64,000 bases of DNA, taken from contig CAZELI010000003.1 in the NCBI GenBank assembly GCA_964512985.1, forward strand, positions 36,699 through 100,698, read 5' to 3'. Positions 25,772 through 35,310 of this stretch are shown here, piece by piece. Below the pieces are notes generated by a model, which saw only the letters and a program-made list of their open reading frames with translations, was not told the DNA's origin and did no database searches. This stretch comes from CAYPGT01 sp964512985 (lineage in GTDB: Bacteria > Cyanobacteriota > Vampirovibrionia > LMEP-6097). A program made the translations under genes and the position numbers. Position 1 is the stretch's first letter; each line of letters begins with the position of its first letter.

Positions 25772-28700
25772 ATGAGTCTAAGAAAATTAGTTTCAGCGAT
25801 TCTGGCATTTGCTTTCGTTTCGACGAGCTTTGTGCCAGCTTTCGCGGTTACTGTGGATAGTGGAGTTACCACGCTCCCTGTAGTTGCCCCTGATGTGGGT
25901 ACTACAGCTAACGGTGCAAACCGTGATGTGGTGCCAGTGAATTTAAGAATCACTGCGCAAGGAACAGAGATTACATATACGACCCTGAGTGGTGCATTGG
26001 CTGGTACTGGTAACGCTGATACGTTAGTGGCTGTTACTGCTAATGGTCAACTTACTACAACCAATGGTAGTTTAAGTGCTGTTAGAAAAGCCTTAGTTAT
26101 AACTCCACCGACTGGTACTAAGTTTGTGAAGCTTATTTCTGATGGTTACGTAACTGCACAAACTACTATCAATGGACACCCTGCTAGTTCAGCAGCGGGT
26201 ACTCTAGTAAACCTTACTGGTGTGCAAAACCCTGCGGCTGCTTATCCTGGAAGTGGTGACAATGGTAGTGCGATTATTGCATCTTTACTTACTCAAGCTG
26301 GTCCAGCTTCTACTTTTGGTTCTGCACTTGCAGCTGGTGCTATCGTAGTTTATTTCTTAACTACCGATGGTGTTGGTACGACAGGTGTGGGCGGTACTAT
26401 ACAGTTAACACTTGCAGGTTTTGGTTTAGCTGCTGATCCAGCTGCTACTCCTACATCTTCTGGTAGTGCAACGGCTACTATTCAGACCTTGTCTGGTGGT
26501 TCAGTACTATCAGCGATCTCTGGTGCTGAAGGTAGCACTGTTAACATAGCTAGTTATGGTTCACATGCAGGTAAGACAGAGTTCTTAGTGCTTGGCGATA
26601 AGACTGGTTCTGAGACTAGTACTACGGCGGAGCCTGATAGCCAAAACAATACAGTTCTAGGTAATTTACTTACTACGGCTGGTACTGTTGTTAACATAGG
26701 TCCTGGTAATATTACTACTACTGCTTCTAGTTCTAGCTCACTTAAAGTAGATACAGATGCTCTAATTTTAAGAGCGGCTGAGCGTAACGATTCTGCTGTT
26801 ACAGCATTTAAGTTCTATGAAACGCCGTTCGCGACGTCTTCATTCGTAACTTCTACAGCTGTTAATGAGAATGGTACTGCAAGTATCACTACTCTTAATA
26901 CAGCGTTGACTGATACAAGCGTTTTCCCTAACACTGCTAACTCTTTGATATCAGTTAAGTTTAATGCTTATAAGCCAGGTACTACTACTGCTTCATCTGC
27001 AACTATGGTTGTTAATGCAGTATCAGTTACCCTTGTCGGTCCTAGGGCATTTAATGGTATTAGAGGACAGTCTATATCTGTTTCACCTGCTAAAGGTGGT
27101 GCTACACAAGCTATCACTGGAGTTGCTGGTAACGGTGGATTCCTTGGTGCTGCAATTAACCCTCCTCAGAATGGTAACACTCTAGTAGGAGAGGCTAAGC
27201 TTGCGATCGCTGCTATATATAATGGCGGATCAGCTACTGGCAGATTAACTATGAAAGATGCTGCAGTTCTTAACTTTACTGAACAGCTAGATGATCATGG
27301 ACTGATTGGAGCAACTTTTAACGTTTCTGCTCTTAACTCAGCTACAGCACCTACTCTTATCCATAACGGTTCTTGGACTACTGGTATATTCCCAGGTGTT
27401 CTTATCGCTGGATATGCAAATGGTGTTACTGCAAGTGCTTATGGTATTGTTGCTAAAGCTACCGATAACGGTACTGGGTTTGCAACATTCCTTAACGGTA
27501 GTCCAGCGTTTGCTGCTACTACTGCATTGGAAGCTAATAAAGCTATCTATTCACCTAGTGAAGTTACAGTAAGATTAGTGAACTCAGCAGGTGTTGGTAC
27601 TAATACTAATGCTTGGTTCTTTATTTCTGGTAACGAAGATGCTGGTGTCGATACTCGTAATGGTGAGATTGGTGCTAGTAACCTATCTACTGATCTTTAT
27701 AGTAATGGTGCTACAGTGAAAATCGCTGCTGGTAACCAAGCTACTAAGAACTCTAGAAACAACGCTATTGCTGTTGCTAGGTTAGCTGGTGATACTTTAC
27801 AAATACTTCCTATTACTAATAAGTATGATGGTTTCAGAGATGCTATTGCTATCAGGCCTGAGATTACACTGACACTTGACACTACTTCTAAATCAGAAGG
27901 TGTTGATGTGGTGGCTGTAGCTACAGGTGGTAACCTACCAACTGCTGGTACAAGTAAAACATTAGCTAGGGTGCTTGCTGCTGGTGCTGTTACAACTGAC
28001 GTGTCAGTTACTACATTACCTATAGCTGGTAACCTTACTAGCGTTATGGTAGAAAGTTCTACTGCTGCAGGAACTTCACGTAATTCAGCTGCTTTCAGCT
28101 CTATTACTGGAGCTACTACTTCTGTAGACACTATCTCTGATTTAGGTCCATTAACTGGAACTGGTTTAGTTCTAGATACTACTGTTCCTCCACTATTCTG
28201 TGGTGGTACTGCTGGTACTGGTACTAAAGGTCCTAATGGCGTAGTATTCCAGCCTAAGGCTAGAGCTGTTGTGCTTTCTGAGAATGGTCTAGATGCGTTC
28301 AGCGATATGATCAATCTTGGTTCTAACACAGTAATCAGAGTTACTCTTCCTGTAGGATGGGACATCAATGCTTACAATGGTAGTTTGGCTGCAAGTGAAA
28401 TATTGGGTTTAATTAATACAGGTGGATTTTCTACTGCTCCTACCCTTGTTAGAGTTCAACCTCTTAGCAATGGCAATACGGCATTAGCTCAAGCCTTTAT
28501 AGATATCTCCCTAGGTGCTGTTAGCACTCCTACAGTTTCTTCATTGAGAAGATCTGTTGGATTGATATTCAGACCTAATGCTTTTGTTGCTCCGACTTCA
28601 GTTTCTGATTTCACTGCAACTGTTAGCTTGGTTAACACTGGTGGAACTAGCACTAGAGACGGCGCTGTTACTGATGACGTAATCCTTGATACTCTTGGTA

Positions 28701-30448
28701 CTACTGAATTAGCTACTGGCTGTTCTACATTCTTAACTGTTGGATACTGTGACGATGGATTGGATTCTTACCAGAAATCTGGTTCTCCAAACTCTAGCGT
28801 TGTGTCTGAACGTGTAGCTAATGGTGCTAATTTAATAACATTCGCTTCTACTCCAGGTTCTTCAGTAAGATTAATTGCTAACTCTAACGTTGCAGTTACT
28901 CTACCTGATATCTGTATAGCAGAGGGTGTTGCTGATGCGCTACCTATCGGTTCTACTAATGATGGTGTGTCTACACAATACGGTACAGTTGCTGCTACTA
29001 CTACTAAGACATTACACTTAGCTTCTTCTTTCAACGGAAGTACCGCTACAGGTAGTGTTGGTTTAGAAGGTGCTGCTGGTACTGTTTGGTTATCAGATAA
29101 CTCAATTACAGCTGGTGCAGTTACGACTGTTGGTTTAAACGAACTTACTATCGGCTTAACTGACGCTGGTAATACTGTTGGACCATTTGAAGTTGCAACT
29201 GAATTCAGAGTTAAAGGCTTAACAGCAAGAGCTGGAAGTGGTACTACACCTCCGCCTGCTCAAAACTTATTAGCTTGGTTCGAAGCTAGTGATGGTGCTG
29301 CTTTCTACACGGTAGGTAGCAATACTCCACAAGCGTTCAAGTACAGTGCAACTAATGGGACTGGATTGTCTAACGTCGCTGCTGCTATAGAGAACGGTAA
29401 GTTACTCGCAGCTTTCGACAACGGTAATTTGGTTGATGGTACGCGTGTCGCTACGGTTTCTAACTTCAGTTCTTCAGCTACTGATAACAACACTAATACA
29501 TTAAGTGTGGTTACTACAGCTGCTGGAACTCCTACATTGTCAAATGCTGTAACTAACATATTTGATGGTGATAGCTATACTAAGTTAGATTCAGATGTAG
29601 GCGATACTTTATCAGTATCTTTATCTGCGATAACTGGTAGTACTGAGAAGCTTGTAGAAGTTTCTGGTGGAGCTGGTACTTTAGAGCCAGGTTCAGTATT
29701 GTCTGTAGCTACTACAGGTAGTGGTCCTCAAGACACTATGGTTGTTCCAGTTCTAGGTGATGGTTCGTTCAAGGCGCTTGTAAGAGCATCTACGACCCAA
29801 AACATTACTGTGATACAAACACCTGACAGTCCATTAACAAGCGTAGCTCCACAAGTAGCTAGCTTAGCTGTGGCTGATGCTAACATCGATCCTGTACTAG
29901 TTTCTGCTACGGTTAATGACATTGGTATCACTAACGTTACTTCTAAGAGTAAGGTTGCTGTGGTATTCACTGTTGAAGCCTCTGGTAAAGTGAGTGGTTC
30001 GGACTTCGTTCCTACTGCTGCTCAATTAACCTTAGGTGGACAACCCGTAACAGCGGTTACTGGATCTACTACTAAGTTCATTGGTCTAGTTGACTTACGT
30101 CAAGCTAATGCATTAGAAGTTGCGACTACAGTTGGTACTGGTGATTCAGTAACATTAACTGGTCTAACTACTGTTGCTGCGGTTGGTGCTAAGCCAGTAA
30201 TGACTAACGTTAGAGAAAACGCTAATGGATTCACGTTTATTAAAGGTAAAAACCTTAAAAACACTGGAACCTTCGGTTATGTTCTTAGCGATGGTACATT
30301 TACTACTGTAGCTCTACGTAATCGTACTAAACAAGACAAAGAGAAATTAAGACGTAGATCTGCTGCTGAAGCGAGTATTCCTGCAGATGCAGTATACGCG
30401 GTATTCTTCACTACTGGTGGAGTGAGTACTGTAACTGTTAACAATTAA
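25772..30448 (+). CDS. Very large secreted surface protein, S-layer-like
   Basis: A 1558-residue protein rich in Thr, Ser, Ala, Gly, Val and Asn, as in S-layer and adhesin proteins. AAGGAG at 25761-25766 fixes the ATG at 25772. A signal peptide (LVSAILAFAFVSTSFVPAFA) is followed by long beta-type, low-charge sequence with very few Cys. No SLH, cadherin or autotransporter domain is recognised. The C-terminus (RNRTKQDKEKLRRRSAAEAS) is a basic patch then a hydrophobic beta end (AVYAVFFTTGG), possibly an outer-membrane or sorting signal. A strong terminator follows. The spacer from 25485 to the start holds a CTAAGT/ACTTAG palindrome (25695-25707) and otherwise nothing I recognise. The role is inferred from composition. 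Confidence 0.8.
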   Translation: MSLRKLVSAILAFAFVSTSFVPAFAVTVDSGVTTLPVVAPDVGTTANGANRDVVPVNLRITAQGTEITYTTLSGALAGTGNADTLVAVTANGQLTTTNGSLSAVRKALVITPPTGTKFVKLISDGYVTAQTTINGHPASSAAGTLVNLTGVQNPAAAYPGSGDNGSAIIASLLTQAGPASTFGSALAAGAIVVYFLTTDGVGTTGVGGTIQLTLAGFGLAADPAATPTSSGSATATIQTLSGGSVLSAISGAEGSTVNIASYGSHAGKTEFLVLGDKTGSETSTTAEPDSQNNTVLGNLLTTAGTVVNIGPGNITTTASSSSSLKVDTDALILRAAERNDSAVTAFKFYETPFATSSFVTSTAVNENGTASITTLNTALTDTSVFPNTANSLISVKFNAYKPGTTTASSATMVVNAVSVTLVGPRAFNGIRGQSISVSPAKGGATQAITGVAGNGGFLGAAINPPQNGNTLVGEAKLAIAAIYNGGSATGRLTMKDAAVLNFTEQLDDHGLIGATFNVSALNSATAPTLIHNGSWTTGIFPGVLIAGYANGVTASAYGIVAKATDNGTGFATFLNGSPAFAATTALEANKAIYSPSEVTVRLVNSAGVGTNTNAWFFISGNEDAGVDTRNGEIGASNLSTDLYSNGATVKIAAGNQATKNSRNNAIAVARLAGDTLQILPITNKYDGFRDAIAIRPEITLTLDTTSKSEGVDVVAVATGGNLPTAGTSKTLARVLAAGAVTTDVSVTTLPIAGNLTSVMVESSTAAGTSRNSAAFSSITGATTSVDTISDLGPLTGTGLVLDTTVPPLFCGGTAGTGTKGPNGVVFQPKARAVVLSENGLDAFSDMINLGSNTVIRVTLPVGWDINAYNGSLAASEILGLINTGGFSTAPTLVRVQPLSNGNTALAQAFIDISLGAVSTPTVSSLRRSVGLIFRPNAFVAPTSVSDFTATVSLVNTGGTSTRDGAVTDDVILDTLGTTELATGCSTFLTVGYCDDGLDSYQKSGSPNSSVVSERVANGANLITFASTPGSSVRLIANSNVAVTLPDICIAEGVADALPIGSTNDGVSTQYGTVAATTTKTLHLASSFNGSTATGSVGLEGAAGTVWLSDNSITAGAVTTVGLNELTIGLTDAGNTVGPFEVATEFRVKGLTARAGSGTTPPPAQNLLAWFEASDGAAFYTVGSNTPQAFKYSATNGTGLSNVAAAIENGKLLAAFDNGNLVDGTRVATVSNFSSSATDNNTNTLSVVTTAAGTPTLSNAVTNIFDGDSYTKLDSDVGDTLSVSLSAITGSTEKLVEVSGGAGTLEPGSVLSVATTGSGPQDTMVVPVLGDGSFKALVRASTTQNITVIQTPDSPLTSVAPQVASLAVADANIDPVLVSATVNDIGITNVTSKSKVAVVFTVEASGKVSGSDFVPTAAQLTLGGQPVTAVTGSTTKFIGLVDLRQANALEVATTVGTGDSVTLTGLTTVAAVGAKPVMTNVRENANGFTFIKGKNLKNTGTFGYVLSDGTFTTVALRNRTKQDKEKLRRRSAAEASIPADAVYAVFFTTGGVSTVTVNN

Positions 30449-30470
30449 CTACAATAAACATTAAATGTAA

Positions 30471-30502
30471 AAAGAGCCCTCGTAATGAGGGCTCTTTTTT
30501 TT
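30471..30502. terminator. Bidirectional rho-independent terminator
   Basis: A perfect 11-bp stem (AAAGAGCCCTC / GAGGGCTCTTT) with a 5-nt loop and a T run on the plus strand; the A run on the other side serves the minus strand. It ends the surface-protein gene and probably also the first flagellin gene. Confidence 0.93.
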
Positions 30503-30583
30503 GGGGGTGGGGGAGAATTAGACCACTCAATTACGCCAGTTATATTACGTCAGTATTGGGATGAGTGGCCAAGGGAGAGAGCC

Positions 30584-31513
30584 TTATTTAATTAACTGCA
30601 ATGCTATTTGTGGTTGAGCATTCGCTTGAGCCAGCATCGCCGACGCAGTTTGCTGTAAGATCTGGTTCTTCACTAAGATGCTACTTTCTTTCGCAACATC
30701 TACGTCTTCGATTCGAGACCTAGATGCCATAGCGTTCTCTCTGGCTGTATCGAGGTAATCCATCTTAGATTCAAGAGAGTTTTGCATTGCACCTAAATAA
30801 GATCTCATTCTTGAGATATTATCGATCATGGTATCAACCTGTCCAACAGCATTAGTAGTAGCTGTGGTGGTAGAACCGTCCTTAGCTGTAACACTTGTAG
30901 AACCGACACTAATCTCGTTAAGCGCAAAGCCAGTGGTAGTACCCTCTGCGAGTTGACCTCCATCAGCAGTGGTTCCTGTTGTTTGATAAGTAACACTGAT
31001 ATCTATTCCAGTTGCAGCTGTAGCACCAGCTGTTAGTGTAATGGTGGTAGTTTCACCGTTAGCATAACCAGTTTGTAAGGTTTTACTTGCACCGCCTCTT
31101 AATAGAGCGTTATTGTTAAATTTAGTAGCTTTAGCTATATCATCGATGATCTGAACTCTTTCATTAATCTCTCTTTGAATAGCTGCTCTTTCACTTTCAC
31201 CGTTAGTACCATTAGTACCTTGAACAACTAACTCTCTTATTCTTTGAAGGTTTTCTTGGATGATGCCGAGTCCACCCTCTGCGGTTTGTATCAGAGAGAT
31301 ACCATCTGCGGAGTTTTGCATGGCTTTCTCTAGACCTCTAACCTGAGTGGTTAATTTATTGGCGATACTCAATCCAGCAGCGTCATCAGCGGCTCTATTA
31401 ATTCTGTAGCCAGTGGAGAGGTGCTCGATGTTTCTTTCCAAGTTCAGGGTATTAGTTCTCAATGCTCTTTGAGCAAATAAACTTTGAGTGTTTGTGTTGA
31501 CTACGATTGCCAT
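30584..31513 (-). CDS. Flagellin (copy 1)
   Basis: A 309-residue flagellar filament subunit, exported through the flagellar type III system, so without signal peptide. The conserved D0/D1 halves are clear: N-terminal NTNTQSLFAQRAL, RINRAADDAAGLSIANKL and C-terminal LVKNQILQQTASAMLAQANA. The central D2 region is short and Thr-rich. It differs from copy 3 at only about nine residues, mostly in the centre. AAGGAG precedes the ATG. A 32-bp block upstream is shared with copy 3. Confidence 0.97.
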   Translation of the reverse strand: MAIVVNTNTQSLFAQRALRTNTLNLERNIEHLSTGYRINRAADDAAGLSIANKLTTQVRGLEKAMQNSADGISLIQTAEGGLGIIQENLQRIRELVVQGTNGTNGESERAAIQREINERVQIIDDIAKATKFNNNALLRGGASKTLQTGYANGETTTITLTAGATAATGIDISVTYQTTGTTADGGQLAEGTTTGFALNEISVGSTSVTAKDGSTTTATTNAVGQVDTMIDNISRMRSYLGAMQNSLESKMDYLDTARENAMASRSRIEDVDVAKESSILVKNQILQQTASAMLAQANAQPQIALQLIK

Positions 31514-31580
31514 TGTTCTTCTCCTTGATGTAGTAGATTGAGTTTGAGATTATTTTAGGATCTCTACTGACAATGATATG

Positions 31581-31612
31581 TATCGGATATACTAGGATCT
31601 TCGTCGTGGCCT
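31581..31612 (-). promoter_or_regulatory. Conserved block upstream of flagellin copy 1
   Basis: 32 bp matching 33855-33886 with three mismatches. On the minus strand it reads AGGCCACGACGAAGATCC and ends TATATCCGATA. The ATCCGATA part resembles the GCCGATAA box of sigma-28 promoters, but no TAAAG box stands at the right distance. Confidence 0.45.
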
Positions 31613-31723
31613 GTTTGGTTGAACTTTATGTCGATAGTCGACTTACTAGACTACAGTAAAAAGCCTATTAGCTATACAGGAAGCATTATCCGTCAGGATG
31701 ACGAGTCAGTAAAAATTATTGTT

Positions 31724-32659
31724 TTATTTCGGTAATAACTGCAATGCTATCTGTGGTTGTGCGTTAGCTTGAGCCAACATCGAAGATGCTGTTTGTTGTA
31801 GGATTTGGTTCTTCACTAGAATACTGCTTTCTTTAGCTACATCTACATCCTGAATTCTGGATCTGGATGATTCGGCGTTTTCCCTGGCTATATCTAAGAA
31901 GTCCATCTTAGATTCTAATGAGTTCTGTATCGCACCAAGATATGATCTCATACGGGAAACATTGTCTATCATTTGGTCTATATCTGATACGTCCGCAGCT
32001 ACATTAGTTGTATGGGTCGCGTAATTAACCGAATTGACAGTAGCTCCTGATAATTGCAGTCTATCTAAGGCAAACCCAGTAGCAGTACCTTCTATAAGTT
32101 CACCGTACTCAGTTGTACCAGCTACCCTAACTGTGCTGATATCTATGTCTACGCCTGTGTTTGCGAGTGTATGTGAAGTAAGTGTTATAGTGGTCGTTTC
32201 GTTACTGTTGGCACCTGTTTGTAAGACTTTATTCGTGGCTGATACGAGCAAGGCTTGATTATTAAACTTGGTAGCTTTACCAATATCATCAATAATCCTA
32301 ATCCTTTCATTAATCTCTCTTTGGATAGCATCTTTTTCATTAGAACCATTCGTGCCATTGGTACCTTGGATTACTAGTTCTCTAATTCTCTGTAAGTTTT
32401 CTTGGATTACGCTAAGACCACCCTCTGCAGTTTGTATAAGCGAGACACCGTCCCCAGCATTCTGCATGGCTTTGTCTAAGCCTCTAATTGAAGTGGTTAA
32501 TTTATTACTAATACTTAGTCCAGCAGCATCATCTGCAGCTCTATTGATACGCAGACCAGTGGATAATCTTTCTATATTACTTTTTAAATTAGATGTATTT
32601 ATTCTTAAGGCCCTTTGGGCAAATAAGCTTTGTGTGTTTGTGTTGACAACAACTCCCAT
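31724..32659 (-). CDS. Flagellin (copy 2, divergent)
   Basis: A 311-residue flagellin with the same D0/D1 signatures as its neighbours (RINRAADDAAGLSISNKL, LVKNQILQQTASSMLAQANA) but a distinct centre and a QLLPK ending instead of QLIK. It lies between the two near-identical copies. It lacks the 32-bp upstream block of the other two, so it is probably expressed differently and may form a separate filament segment. Confidence 0.96.
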   Translation of the reverse strand: MGVVVNTNTQSLFAQRALRINTSNLKSNIERLSTGLRINRAADDAAGLSISNKLTTSIRGLDKAMQNAGDGVSLIQTAEGGLSVIQENLQRIRELVIQGTNGTNGSNEKDAIQREINERIRIIDDIGKATKFNNQALLVSATNKVLQTGANSNETTTITLTSHTLANTGVDIDISTVRVAGTTEYGELIEGTATGFALDRLQLSGATVNSVNYATHTTNVAADVSDIDQMIDNVSRMRSYLGAIQNSLESKMDFLDIARENAESSRSRIQDVDVAKESSILVKNQILQQTASSMLAQANAQPQIALQLLPK

Positions 32660-32762
32660 GAATGAGACTCCTTGAGATATATATGTGGTGTATCAGTTGC
32701 TGTCGAGATCGGCTTGATAGCTGAATTTCATGGTTTTAGCTAGGTTGCCTGCATGACAAAGC

Positions 32763-32790
32763 AAAAAGACCACCTTAAGGTGGTCTTTTT
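32763..32790. terminator. Bidirectional rho-independent terminator
   Basis: AAAAAGACCACC pairs with GGTGGTCTTTTT around TTAA, with a T or A run at each side. It lies downstream of flagellin copy 3 on the minus strand and isolates it from copy 2. Confidence 0.9.
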
Positions 32791-32871
32791 ACTTTGTCTC
32801 ATTAAGGGATGGGAGTTACGTCAGTACACCCCTTTAATCCGTTCCCTGCGGACTAAAATTGCTAATTTCAT

Positions 32872-33801
32872 TTATTTGATCAGCTGTAATGCTATTTGCG
32901 GTTGGGCATTGGCTTGCGCTAGCATGGCTGAAGCTGTTTGCTGTAAGATTTGGTTCTTCACTAAGATGCTACTTTCTTTAGCAACATCTACGTCCTGAAT
33001 TCGTGACCTAGATGCCATAGCGTTCTCTCTGGCTGTATCGAGGTAATCCATCTTAGATTCAAGAGAGTTTTGCATTGCACCTAAATAAGATCTCATTCTT
33101 GAGATATTATCGATCATGGTATCAACCTGTCCAACAGCATTAGTAGTAGCTGTAGTGGTAGAACCGTCCTTAGCTGTGACGCTTGTAGAGCCGATACTGA
33201 TCTCATTTAGCGCAAAGCCAGTAGTAGTGCCCTCTGCGAGCTGACCTCCATCAGCAGTAGTCCCTGTTGTTTGATAGCTAACATTTATATCCAATCCAGT
33301 TGCAGCTGTAGCACCAGCTGTTAGTGTAATAGTGGTAGTTTCACCGTTTGCATAACCAGTTTGTAAGCTTTTATCAGTTCCACCTCTTAATAAAGAGTTA
33401 TTGTTAAATTTAGTAGCTTTGGCTATATCATCGATAATCTGAACCCTTTCATTAATTTCTCTTTGAATAGCAGCTCTTTCACTTTCACCGTTAGTACCAT
33501 TAGTACCTTGAACAACTAACTCTCTTATTCTTTGAAGGTTTTCTTGGATGATGCCGAGTCCACCCTCTGCAGTTTGTATCAGAGAGATACCGTCAGCAGA
33601 GTTTTGCATGGCTTTTTCAAGACCTCTAACCTGAGTGGTTAATTTATTGGCGATACTAAGTCCAGCGGCGTCATCCGCGGCTCTATTGATTCTGTAGCCA
33701 GTGGAGAGGTGCTCGATGTTTCTCTCTAAGTTCAGAGTGTTAGTTCTCAATGCTCGCTGAGCAAATAAACTTTGAGTATTGGTGTTGACTACGATTGCCA
33801 T
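32872..33801 (-). CDS. Flagellin (copy 3)
   Basis: A 309-residue filament subunit nearly identical to copy 1; differences include LLRGGTDKSLQ for LLRGGASKTLQ and IQDVD for IEDVD. DNA identity is high throughout, including antisense-silent sites, so gene conversion or recent duplication is likely. It carries the same upstream 32-bp block as copy 1 and its own terminator. Confidence 0.97.
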   Translation of the reverse strand: MAIVVNTNTQSLFAQRALRTNTLNLERNIEHLSTGYRINRAADDAAGLSIANKLTTQVRGLEKAMQNSADGISLIQTAEGGLGIIQENLQRIRELVVQGTNGTNGESERAAIQREINERVQIIDDIAKATKFNNNSLLRGGTDKSLQTGYANGETTTITLTAGATAATGLDINVSYQTTGTTADGGQLAEGTTTGFALNEISIGSTSVTAKDGSTTTATTNAVGQVDTMIDNISRMRSYLGAMQNSLESKMDYLDTARENAMASRSRIQDVDVAKESSILVKNQILQQTASAMLAQANAQPQIALQLIK

Positions 33802-33854
33802 TATTTTCCCTTTGTGCTTGGTTGACCCAAGCTTTAATTGCTGACAAGGTTATC

Positions 33855-33886
33855 TATCGGATATATGAGGATCTTCGTCGTGGCCT
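33855..33886 (-). promoter_or_regulatory. Conserved block upstream of flagellin copy 3
   Basis: The counterpart of 31581-31612, about 55-85 bp before the start codon. Conservation of this block outside the coding region marks it as a probable promoter or activator site for the two like flagellins. Confidence 0.45.
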
Positions 33887-33967
33887 ATATGGGTGAAATT
33901 AGAGGAGAAGCTAGGTCTGAAGTACTAGCTCTTATGGGTGGTATAGCCAGTTAGCCTGTATTTGGGC

Positions 33968-33980
33968 TATAATTATCCTT
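33968..33980 (+). promoter_or_regulatory. TATAAT box directly before eno
   Basis: GCTATAAT with the box at 33968-33973 and 7 nt to the ATG. No ribosome site fits, so the mRNA is probably leaderless. Confidence 0.6.
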
Positions 33981-35306
33981 ATGACAAGTATCATTGAAGG
34001 TGTTTTAGCAAGAGAGATTTTAGATAGTAGAGGGAATCCTACTGTAGAAGTTGAATTATTCCTAAGTGGAGGAGGCTATGGTAAAGCTGCTGTACCTAGT
34101 GGAGCCAGTACTGGAGCGTTTGAGGCTTGTGAGCTTAAAGACGAAGATAAGTCTCGCTATGGTGGTAAAGGTGTTCTTAAAGCAGTAAATAACGTTAATG
34201 AAATTATTGCTGAAGCGATTATTGGTTTGGATGCTACACAACAAGCAGAAATCGATAATCTACTTATTAGTTTAGACGGAACGGACAATAAATCTAAGCT
34301 TGGTGCCAATGCTATTCTTGGTGTAAGTTTAGCGAATGCCGTGGCAGCAGCAGAGTCTTGCGGTCTACCTATATATTCTTACCTTGGTGGTCCTAATGCA
34401 AGAACATTACCAGTACCAATGATGAATATACTTAATGGTGGCAAGCATGCATTAGATTCAGTAGATCTTCAAGAGTTTATGGTTATGCCTACTGGTGCTA
34501 AGAGCTTCTCTGAAGCATTGCGTATGGGTACTGAAATCTATCATTCACTTAAATCTGTACTGAAAGCCGCTGGTTATGCTACTAGCACTGGTGATGAAGG
34601 TGGTTTTGCGCCGAGTCTTAAAGCTAATGAAGAAGCTATAGAAGTGATTCTCAAGGCTATAGAGAAGACTGGTCTTAAGGCTGGTTCTGATGTGATGCTC
34701 GCTATAGATGCAGCAAGCACAGAGCTATATGATGTAACTTCTAAGAAATATAATTTAGCGAAAGAAGGGCGTCAGCTTTCTGGAACTGAAATGATAGACT
34801 TCTATGAGAAATGGATTAATCAATACCCTATTATTTCTATAGAGGATGGTTTTGCTGAAGATGATTGGGCTACTTGGAATGAAGCTTGTAAGAGACTAGG
34901 TTCTAAGATTCAAATCGTTGGTGATGATTTATTCGTTACTAATACTTCTCGTTTAGCTAGAGGTATCAAGGAGAAATCTGCTAATAGTATTCTTGTGAAA
35001 GTTAATCAAATCGGTACTCTGACTGAGACTATGAATGCTATTGAACTAGCTAAGAAATCCCAGTTCACTTCTGTGATCTCTCATAGATCTGGAGAGACCG
35101 AGGATACTTTTATCGCTGATCTAGCTGTAGCCACTAACGCTGGTCAAATCAAGACTGGCGCTCCGTGTCGTTCAGACCGTGTGGCTAAATACAATCAGTT
35201 ACTCAGAATAGAAGAAGAACTTGGTGGACAAGCACAATACCCTGGTTTGGCAGCATTTAATAATCTTTGCACGCAAAACCTTGCGCAGACTAAGTGTCTT
35301 AAGTAA
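33981..35306 (+). CDS. eno: Enolase
   Basis: A 441-residue glycolytic enzyme that converts 2-phosphoglycerate to phosphoenolpyruvate. Signatures: AREILDSRGNPTVEVE, GASTGAFEACELKD, GDEGGFAPSL, IEDGFAEDDW, GDDLFVTN, and ISHRSGETEDTFIADLAV. The usual NGGxHADN loop is altered to NGGKHALDSVD, one residue longer. It is a single-gene unit, convergent with kdsB (4-nt gap). Confidence 0.97.
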   Translation: MTSIIEGVLAREILDSRGNPTVEVELFLSGGGYGKAAVPSGASTGAFEACELKDEDKSRYGGKGVLKAVNNVNEIIAEAIIGLDATQQAEIDNLLISLDGTDNKSKLGANAILGVSLANAVAAAESCGLPIYSYLGGPNARTLPVPMMNILNGGKHALDSVDLQEFMVMPTGAKSFSEALRMGTEIYHSLKSVLKAAGYATSTGDEGGFAPSLKANEEAIEVILKAIEKTGLKAGSDVMLAIDAASTELYDVTSKKYNLAKEGRQLSGTEMIDFYEKWINQYPIISIEDGFAEDDWATWNEACKRLGSKIQIVGDDLFVTNTSRLARGIKEKSANSILVKVNQIGTLTETMNAIELAKKSQFTSVISHRSGETEDTFIADLAVATNAGQIKTGAPCRSDRVAKYNQLLRIEEELGGQAQYPGLAAFNNLCTQNLAQTKCLK

Positions 35307-35310
35307 CGGC

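Noticed and set aside
27697..28368. Long open frames on the strand opposite the surface-protein gene
   Set aside because: They are antisense to a Thr/Ser/Ala/Gly-rich gene whose codons rarely give stops in the reverse frame, have no ribosome sites, and show no domain.
31581..31612. Sigma-54 promoter before flagellin
   Set aside because: GGCCACG resembles the -24 element, but no GC-type -12 element stands at the required distance.
32268..32675. Open frame opposite flagellin copy 2
   Set aside because: It mirrors the conserved flagellin N-terminus on the other strand; composition is that of a reverse-frame shadow.
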